Part shown: in pieces, positions 7,281 to 11,093 of the stretch
How the letters are laid out: each line of letters opens with the position of its first letter
How positions within the stretch are numbered: the first letter of the stretch is position 1
Notes under the pieces: model-generated
Told to the model about the DNA's origin: nothing
The model's database searches: none
Seen by the model: the letters and a program-made list of their open reading frames with translations, nothing else
Assembly (NCBI GenBank): GCA_902803155.1
Contig: CADCOU010000221.1
Coordinates: 1-11,093, forward strand
DNA length: 11,093 bases
Source of the DNA: an uncultured Lachnospiraceae bacterium
Lineage (GTDB): Bacteria > Bacillota > Clostridia > Lachnospirales > Lachnospiraceae
Direction: 5' to 3'
Made by a program: the position numbers and the translations under genes

Positions 7281-8255
7281 TCAAACTTCAGCATCATTTT
7301 CTTTCAGAAAGCTGCCGCAGACAGACAAGAATTCCTGCGGACGCTCCATATGGGGTACAAGACGGGTTCCGGATACAGGATATGCCACAATGGAGTCATT
7401 ATATTTCCGGTAAGCGGAAATAACAGAGTCAGATTTTTCTGCTTTATCTCCGTACAGGATCATGAGCCTGTCTCCCACTTTCCTGAGGGCTTCGATGATA
7501 TTTACCGCAAGTATTCTGCCCTGCACAGAAGCAAGGAGGTACTTGCCGCCGTCTTCGTGGAAATGTGCGCCTTCATAGAACGCATCTACAAAGCGATCTT
7601 TGGAACGGAAAGGATTGTACAGGTATTCTTCTGAGAACCTAAGATCAATATTATCCCTTGACTGCACGATATTATATAAAGTCGTTCCAATGATAGGCAG
7701 AGAAATCAGAACGCTTGCGGCTCTGGATCTGCTGTCCGGTAAACGGTTCAGTTCCCGTACATTCTTTGGGTTGACAGCAATTATCCTGTCGATCAATTTG
7801 CTGTCAACAGATGCAGTCATGATAGCAAAAGACGATGAATAACCGCTGGCAATAACCGTACACCTGCTCTTGACAAGTTCTTTAATAAAAGCAGTCAAAA
7901 ACAAAACATAGTAATAATTCGAATAAGAATCATTTTTCTTTGTCGAACGACCACAGCCGGGAAGGTCAACGGTATAAACAGTATGGTCCGTTGCCAGGTC
8001 GTCAACGATCTCATTCCACTCATAAGAACTGAAGGCGGGATCAAGATGATGAAGAAGAACGATCGGACTGCCTTTTCCGTATTTATGATAAAACACTTCT
8101 CCGTGTTTCCATCTGAAATATTTTCCGTTTCCGGGCTTCAGCATGTTTTTCCCTGCTGCAACGGATCCCAGATACCTGTTTGAAATATGCATGATACCGA
8201 GTGCAAAAGCATCCAGTTTTAAAAGAGTTTTTACATGCTCTGTCAAACGTGACAT
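7281..8255 (-). CDS. Alpha/beta-hydrolase-fold protein, possibly non-catalytic
   Basis: A 324-aa protein with the alpha/beta-hydrolase fold, function unknown. The fold is seen from VLLHHLDPAFSSYEW (67-80, the oxyanion-side loop), YTVDLPGCGRS (94-104) and the elbow strand VIASGYSSSF (134-143). The elbow reads G138-Y-S140-S-S142, where active enzymes have GxSxG, so the nucleophile serine is present but the second glycine is serine. Near the end, RLVPHMERP (298-306) aligns with the usual GHLPHLERP. This puts Leu299 where the catalytic histidine is expected, although His302 is close. A GD pair (269-270) may mark the acid loop. No clear signal peptide is visible. GGAGG at 8263-8267 supports the start. 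It is the only - strand gene and looks more AT-rich than its neighbours. I recall similar proteins with a serine-rich elbow in Lachnospiraceae, but cannot check this here. Confidence 0.85.
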   Translation of the reverse strand: MSRLTEHVKTLLKLDAFALGIMHISNRYLGSVAAGKNMLKPGNGKYFRWKHGEVFYHKYGKGSPIVLLHHLDPAFSSYEWNEIVDDLATDHTVYTVDLPGCGRSTKKNDSYSNYYYVLFLTAFIKELVKSRCTVIASGYSSSFAIMTASVDSKLIDRIIAVNPKNVRELNRLPDSRSRAASVLISLPIIGTTLYNIVQSRDNIDLRFSEEYLYNPFRSKDRFVDAFYEGAHFHEDGGKYLLASVQGRILAVNIIEALRKVGDRLMILYGDKAEKSDSVISAYRKYNDSIVAYPVSGTRLVPHMERPQEFLSVCGSFLKENDAEV

Positions 8256-8295
8256 ATGCAGACCTCCAAAAGACTGAACATAGACTTCGGTGACT

Positions 8296-8301
8296 ATTAT
8301 A
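8296..8301 (-). promoter_or_regulatory. Candidate -10 element of the hydrolase gene
   Basis: On the - strand this reads TATAAT, a perfect sigma-A -10 hexamer, about 40 bases upstream of the hydrolase start. No good -35 is seen at 16-18 bases; the best (TGGTGA) is poor. The call therefore rests on the -10 and its position alone. Confidence 0.5.
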
Positions 8302-8378
8302 CATGAAGAAAGCGTATTTCACCACAGACAAAAGATATGCAATGTCGTCAGCCCGGATATCTGTACATGGAAGGGAAA

Positions 8379-8394
8379 TGTTTCACGTGAAACA
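8379..8394. promoter_or_regulatory. parS: parS site 1 (ParB centromere-binding site)
   Basis: TGTTTCACGTGAAACA is an exact, fully palindromic match to the 16-bp bacterial parS consensus TGTTNCACGTGAAACA. ParB loads here and spreads as a CTP-dependent clamp. The site lies 133 bases upstream of the parA start, in the same module as parA and parB. Confidence 0.96.
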
Positions 8395-8404
8395 ATCCTA
8401 TACA

Positions 8405-8425
8405 AAACAGGTGTTGTGCCTGTTT
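8405..8425. repeat. Short inverted repeat between the two parS sites
   Basis: AAACAGG (8405-8411) and CCTGTTT (8419-8425) are perfect 7-bp complements around the spacer TGTTGTG. There is no T run after it, so it does not look like a terminator. It could be a binding site for a dimeric regulator or could be chance in AT-rich DNA. Confidence 0.45.
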
Positions 8426-8426
8426 G

Positions 8427-8442
8427 TGTTTCACGTGAAACA
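8427..8442. promoter_or_regulatory. parS: parS site 2 (ParB centromere-binding site)
   Basis: Second exact copy of TGTTTCACGTGAAACA, identical to site 1 and 48 bases downstream of it centre to centre. It is 85 bases upstream of the parA start and about 30-50 bases upstream of the candidate parA promoter elements. ParB bound here could also influence parAB transcription. Confidence 0.96.
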
Positions 8443-8470
8443 AAATACCGTTTTTAAGAGATTATTCCTT

Positions 8471-8497
8471 TTTTCAAAAGACAAGCTGTGGTATAGT
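8471..8497 (+). promoter_or_regulatory. Candidate parA promoter
   Basis: TATAGT (8492-8497) is preceded by TGG, giving an extended -10 (TG-N-TATAGT). A weak -35, TTTTCA (8471-8476), stands 15 bases upstream, so the extended -10 probably carries most of the activity. Transcription would begin near 8504, leaving a short leader. The ribosome site AAAGGAG is at 8512-8518, 9 bases before the parA ATG. Confidence 0.55.
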
Positions 8498-8527
8498 TAA
8501 AACTGCATTGCAAAGGAGTATATAATA

Positions 8528-9301
8528 ATGAATCGTACAATTATCGTAGCAAATCAAAAAGGCGGAGTAGGAAAGACAACAACGGCGATCAATCTTGCTG
8601 CGTGTCTGGCCGCCAGAAAACGGAGTGTTCTGCTGATCGATATGGATCCGCAGGGAAACACAACGAGCGGATTTGATGTCAGGAGAGAATCTGTTCAAAA
8701 AGACATCTATGATGTTATGCTTGGTGAGGCAAAGCTGGAGGATACAATTATCCGTGATATCCGCCCAAAATTATCGCTGATTCCGTCGGATGTCAATCTT
8801 GCGGCATGTGAGATTCAGCTGTCCGAAACGGAGGACAGAAATTATATTCTGAAGAAGGCGCTGGAGAGCGTTCGGACAAAATACGAATATGTGATAATAG
8901 ATTGCCCTCCGTCGCTGAATATCCTCACATTGAATGCAATGTGTGCCGGCGATACGGTACTGGTTCCGCTGCAGTGTGAATACTATGCCCTGGAAGGACT
9001 GGCGCAGCTTATGCGGACAGTGAAGCTGGTGTCGGAACGACTGAATCCGCACCTGATTATTGAGGGGATCGTTTTTACCATGTATGATCCGCGGACTAAA
9101 CTTGCCGGGCAGGTTGTTGAGAATGTCAAGCAGAATACGGATAAAAAGATCTACAAGGCGATAATTCCGAGAAATGTTCGTCTTGCAGAAGCACCCAGCT
9201 ACGGTATGCCGATTATAGAATATGATCCGCGTTCATCCGGAGCAAAGGGATATGATCTTCTTGCAAAGAAAGTAATGAAGTACCATTACAGCAGATCGTG
9301 A
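8528..9301 (+). CDS. parA: Chromosome partitioning ATPase ParA (Soj)
   Basis: Deviant-Walker ATPase that with ParB and parS segregates newly copied origins; its ATP dimer binds DNA nonspecifically, and the Soj branch can also modulate DnaA. At 257 aa it has no N-terminal HTH domain, which fits the chromosomal Soj type rather than plasmid ParA type Ia. The deviant Walker A is K11-GGVGKTT with the signature lysine K11. Walker A' follows as LLIDMDPQGN (D38, D40), and Walker B is VIIDCPPS around D125. The later segment YGMPIIEYDPRSSGAKGY is typical of the family C terminus. The start is fixed by AAAGGAG at 8512-8518. It is the first gene of the segregation operon, followed by parB. Confidence 0.97.
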   Translation: MNRTIIVANQKGGVGKTTTAINLAACLAARKRSVLLIDMDPQGNTTSGFDVRRESVQKDIYDVMLGEAKLEDTIIRDIRPKLSLIPSDVNLAACEIQLSETEDRNYILKKALESVRTKYEYVIIDCPPSLNILTLNAMCAGDTVLVPLQCEYYALEGLAQLMRTVKLVSERLNPHLIIEGIVFTMYDPRTKLAGQVVENVKQNTDKKIYKAIIPRNVRLAEAPSYGMPIIEYDPRSSGAKGYDLLAKKVMKYHYSRS

Positions 9302-9342
9302 TCGATCATATGATTTAATAAAACACAGAGAGGATGGTGTTT

Positions 9343-10494
9343 ATGGCAAAAAGAGGAGGTCTCGGTCAGAGGGGGCTTGACCTGCTGATATCTGCATCCC
9401 CGGGAAGAGCAGAGCAGTCTGCTGTTGAAGAAACTACCGAAAAGGAAGTATCTTCGAAGCCGGTGTCAAAACGAGGGACAACAACCAATACGAAAACGTC
9501 AGGCGGATCATCTGCAAAAAAGGCAGGTACCGCAGGCAGGGGAACCGGATCGGGAAGGACCGGGAAAACAGCCGGCAAGGCAGCAAAAACAAACAGCAAG
9601 AGCGCATTTGCAAAAAACAAAGGCGCAAACAAGGCGTCTGAAAAAGCCGGCATCGCCATGGAAACTACAGGTGCAGGATCTGTTTTGAATGAGCCTCTTC
9701 AGATCCCGATCGAGCAGATCGAGCCGAACCGCAGCCAGCCAAGAAAAATCTTTGAAGAAGATTCTCTGCAGGAACTTGCGGATTCGATACGGCAGTTTGG
9801 CGTGATACAGCCGCTGATCGTTCAGAAGAAGGAAGACTACTACGAGATCATTGCCGGAGAGCGCCGTTGGAGAGCAGCACGGATCGCCGGACTGAAAAAG
9901 CTTCCGGTCATTGTGAAGGATTATTCTCCCAGGGAAGTTACGGAAATCTCTCTGATCGAGAATATTCAGAGAGAAGACCTTAATCCTATAGAGGAGGCTG
10001 CTGCGTATAAGCATCTGATGGAGGAGTATCATCTCCGTCAGGATGAAGTCGCTGAGAGAGTGTCAAAGAGCAGGGCAGCTGTCGCCAATTCCGTACGTCT
10101 TCTCAACCTGGATAAGAGAGTACAGGAGATGGTAGTAAGCGAGATGCTTTCTACAGGACATGCGAGAGCACTCCTTGCCATCACGGATCCGGAACTGCAG
10201 TATGGTACTGCACAGAAGGTCTTTGACGAGAAACTAAGCGTTCGCGAGGTTGAAAAACTGGTCCGCCGGCTTCAGGAGGATCCGAAGCCGCCAAAGAAAC
10301 CCGCTGTCAGCGAGATGCTCCTGACGGTATATGCAGGTATGGAAGAAGACCTGAAAACGTCTCTCGGGACGAAGGTCAGGATCGCGCCGAAAAATGCGCA
10401 GAAAGGCAGGATAGAGATCGAATACTATTCTGCGGATGATCTGGACCGTCTCTGTGCGATGCTGAAGTTACAGGCTTCTGAGACTGGGAGGTGA
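9343..10494 (+). CDS. parB: Chromosome partitioning protein ParB (Spo0J) with long basic insertion
   Basis: CTP-dependent DNA clamp that loads at parS, organises the origin and stimulates ParA ATPase. I chose ATG 9343 over the upstream ATG 9334. GAGAGG (9328-9333) is 9 bases from 9343 but touches 9334, and MAKRGGLGQRGLDLLI matches the usual ParB N terminus. The first 16 residues are the ParA-stimulating peptide. A Lys/Gly/Ala/Thr/Ser-rich tract then runs from about 20 to 105. The core starts near 121 (IPIEQIEPNRSQPRK) and holds the CTP-binding motif G172-E-R-R175, the segment ENIQREDLNPIEEA (206-219) and the HTH (about 233-254). A C-terminal dimerisation region ends the 383-aa protein. Compared with B. 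subtilis Spo0J (about 280 aa), the excess is essentially the N-terminal insertion. The gene end carries the ribosome site of the next gene. Confidence 0.96.
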   Translation: MAKRGGLGQRGLDLLISASPGRAEQSAVEETTEKEVSSKPVSKRGTTTNTKTSGGSSAKKAGTAGRGTGSGRTGKTAGKAAKTNSKSAFAKNKGANKASEKAGIAMETTGAGSVLNEPLQIPIEQIEPNRSQPRKIFEEDSLQELADSIRQFGVIQPLIVQKKEDYYEIIAGERRWRAARIAGLKKLPVIVKDYSPREVTEISLIENIQREDLNPIEEAAAYKHLMEEYHLRQDEVAERVSKSRAAVANSVRLLNLDKRVQEMVVSEMLSTGHARALLAITDPELQYGTAQKVFDEKLSVREVEKLVRRLQEDPKPPKKPAVSEMLLTVYAGMEEDLKTSLGTKVRIAPKNAQKGRIEIEYYSADDLDRLCAMLKLQASETGR

Positions 10495-10498
10495 CGGG

Positions 10499-11017
10499 AT
10501 GCAGGATACGATACTGAACAGGCTCGGGTTTGATCCCGGATACCTGCTGCTCGGACTTATGGTGATACTCGTTTTTGTGCTCCTTTATCTGGCGAGCATT
10601 TCCATGAAGATGTCCCGCTTCATGAAGCGGTATAAGATCTTCATGAGAGGAAGGGACGGAGTCTCTCTGGAGCGGGCGTTTGAGAGCAATTTTATCGAAG
10701 TTGACCGGATCGGTGAACAGAGTAAGAACCAGGCGCAGGAGATAGCCCGTCTGCGGGATCTGCTGAGCCGGACGCCCATGAAAACGGGGATAGTCAAATA
10801 CGATGCTTTCGCAGATGTCGGCGGACGCATGAGTTTCGCGCTCGCGATGCTGGATCTGAACAATACCGGATTTGTCATTAACGCGATCCACAGTAAAGAA
10901 GGGTGTTATACCTATATCAAGGAGATCGTGAAGGGAGAATCCTATATCCAGCTCGGTGAAGAGGAAAAAGAAGCTCTGAGACAGGCCGTGATCACATTCG
11001 AGAATCAGGCAGGCTGA
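10499..11017 (+). CDS. DUF4446 family membrane-anchored protein of unknown function
   Basis: This 172-aa protein matches my recollection of the uncharacterised DUF4446 family, often found next to parB in clostridia. One hydrophobic segment (about 14-35, YLLLGLMVILVFVLLYLASI) should anchor the N terminus in the membrane. A basic segment follows (MKMSRFMKRYKIFMRGRDG). Next is a likely helical or coiled-coil stretch (about 60-90, with EQSKNQAQEIARLRDLL), then a compact domain from about 98, with VKYDAFADVGGRMSFALAMLD and NNTGFVINAIHSKEGCYTYIKEI. No catalytic motif is evident. The ATG is 4 bases after the parB stop, and its ribosome site GGGAGG (10486-10491) lies inside parB. Translation is therefore probably coupled to ParB. 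A role in segregation or in membrane anchoring of that system is only an inference from position. Confidence 0.85.
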   Translation: MQDTILNRLGFDPGYLLLGLMVILVFVLLYLASISMKMSRFMKRYKIFMRGRDGVSLERAFESNFIEVDRIGEQSKNQAQEIARLRDLLSRTPMKTGIVKYDAFADVGGRMSFALAMLDLNNTGFVINAIHSKEGCYTYIKEIVKGESYIQLGEEEKEALRQAVITFENQAG

Positions 11018-11049
11018 TCTGCCGGTGATACAAAAAGAGGAGTTCTGTT

Positions 11050-11093
11050 ATGCTAGATATCAAATTCGTGAGAGATAACCCGGAAATCGTAAA
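11050..11093 (+). CDS. serS: Serine--tRNA ligase, first codons (3' end outside the window)
   Basis: The first 14 complete codons read MLDIKFVRDNPEIV. This matches the near-universal start of seryl-tRNA synthetase (MLDIKxxRENPExV), the enzyme that charges tRNA-Ser. AGAGGAG (11036-11042) is 7 bases upstream and fixes the start. The 32-base gap from the DUF4446 gene has no terminator, T-box leader or clear promoter. serS could therefore be read from the parA operon. Only 44 bases are visible, but placement after parAB-DUF4446 also fits. Confidence 0.88.
   Translation, partial: MLDIKFVRDNPEIV

Larger units (their letters stand above)
8256..8527. promoter_or_regulatory. Divergent control and centromere region between the hydrolase gene and parA
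   Basis: This 272-base, AT-rich, non-coding stretch lies between oppositely oriented genes. It contains a - strand ribosome site and -10 element for the hydrolase, two perfect parS sites, a short inverted repeat between them, and a promoter and ribosome site for parA. The open frame across 8303-8500 on the + strand has no ribosome site. It encodes FHVKQ twice only because it reads through the two parS copies, so I do not treat it as a gene. Confidence 0.8.

Noticed and set aside
7251..7842. Two + strand open frames opposite the hydrolase gene
   Set aside because: They lie antisense to a well-supported 324-aa gene with a good ribosome site and fold motifs. They show no family motif of their own.
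8303..8500. 65-codon + strand open frame in the parA upstream region
   Set aside because: It has no ribosome site, and its repeated FHVKQ arises from reading through the two parS sites. It overlaps the promoter elements of parA and has no recognisable protein features.
9334..9342. Upstream ATG as the parB start
   Set aside because: It abuts the GAGAGG ribosome site with no spacer. ATG 9343 has a 9-base spacer and gives the canonical MAK-GLG-type ParB N terminus.
1..11093. Replication origin (DnaA boxes) inside the window
   Set aside because: The gene order shows the origin is near, but I found no cluster of TTATCCACA-type boxes here. dnaA and rpmH would lie upstream of base 1.
1..11093. Mobile element, CRISPR array, tRNA or rRNA genes, defence system
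   Set aside because: I saw no transposase or integrase motifs, no regularly spaced repeats, and no tRNA- or rRNA-like sequence. The region is core genome.

Overview
This window is a chromosomal-origin-proximal housekeeping cluster of a Gram-positive bacterium, most likely a Lachnospiraceae-type member of the Clostridia. The gene order is rnpA, yidD, yidC, jag/khpB, mnmE, mnmG, rsmG, parA, parB, a DUF4446 gene and serS. This is the standard arrangement beside dnaA/rpmH in Firmicutes. The clade call rests on three things: remembered sequence style of the proteins (for example PCNPHIGGSSKGHLVREID in MnmG and DDPEH in MnmE), the single YidC with no visible lipobox, and the DUF4446-serS tail. No database search was possible, so the genus is not assigned.

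Region 1 (1-2954, + strand) holds the 3' end of rnpA, then yidD (overlapping it by ATGA), yidC and khpB. These genes serve RNase P, membrane-protein insertion and RNA binding. A strong intrinsic terminator (2921-2954) closes the block. Region 2 (2980-7180, + strand) holds mnmE and mnmG, the two subunits of the tRNA wobble-uridine modification enzyme, and then rsmG, the 16S rRNA m7G methyltransferase. It ends at a perfect 17-bp palindromic terminator (7187-7224). Region 3 (7281-8255, - strand) is a single gene facing the others. It encodes an alpha/beta-hydrolase-fold protein whose active-site motifs look degenerate. It shares the palindromic terminator with rsmG.

Region 4 (8256-8527) is a divergent control region with two perfect 16-bp parS sites, a promoter candidate for the hydrolase and one for parA. 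Region 5 (8528-11093, + strand) is the chromosome segregation operon: parA, parB with a long basic low-complexity insertion, a membrane-anchored DUF4446 protein translationally coupled to parB, and the first codons of serS. The parS sites, ParB and ParA together form a complete origin-segregation module.

Most of the window is ordinary core genome, and I see no mobile element, CRISPR array, tRNA or rRNA gene. The points worth a second look are the putative pseudo-hydrolase beside parS, the histone-H1-like tract in ParB, the RGG-rich tail of KhpB, the missing groove arginine of YidC, the DUF4446 partner of ParAB, and the terminator placed directly in front of the mnmE ribosome binding site.
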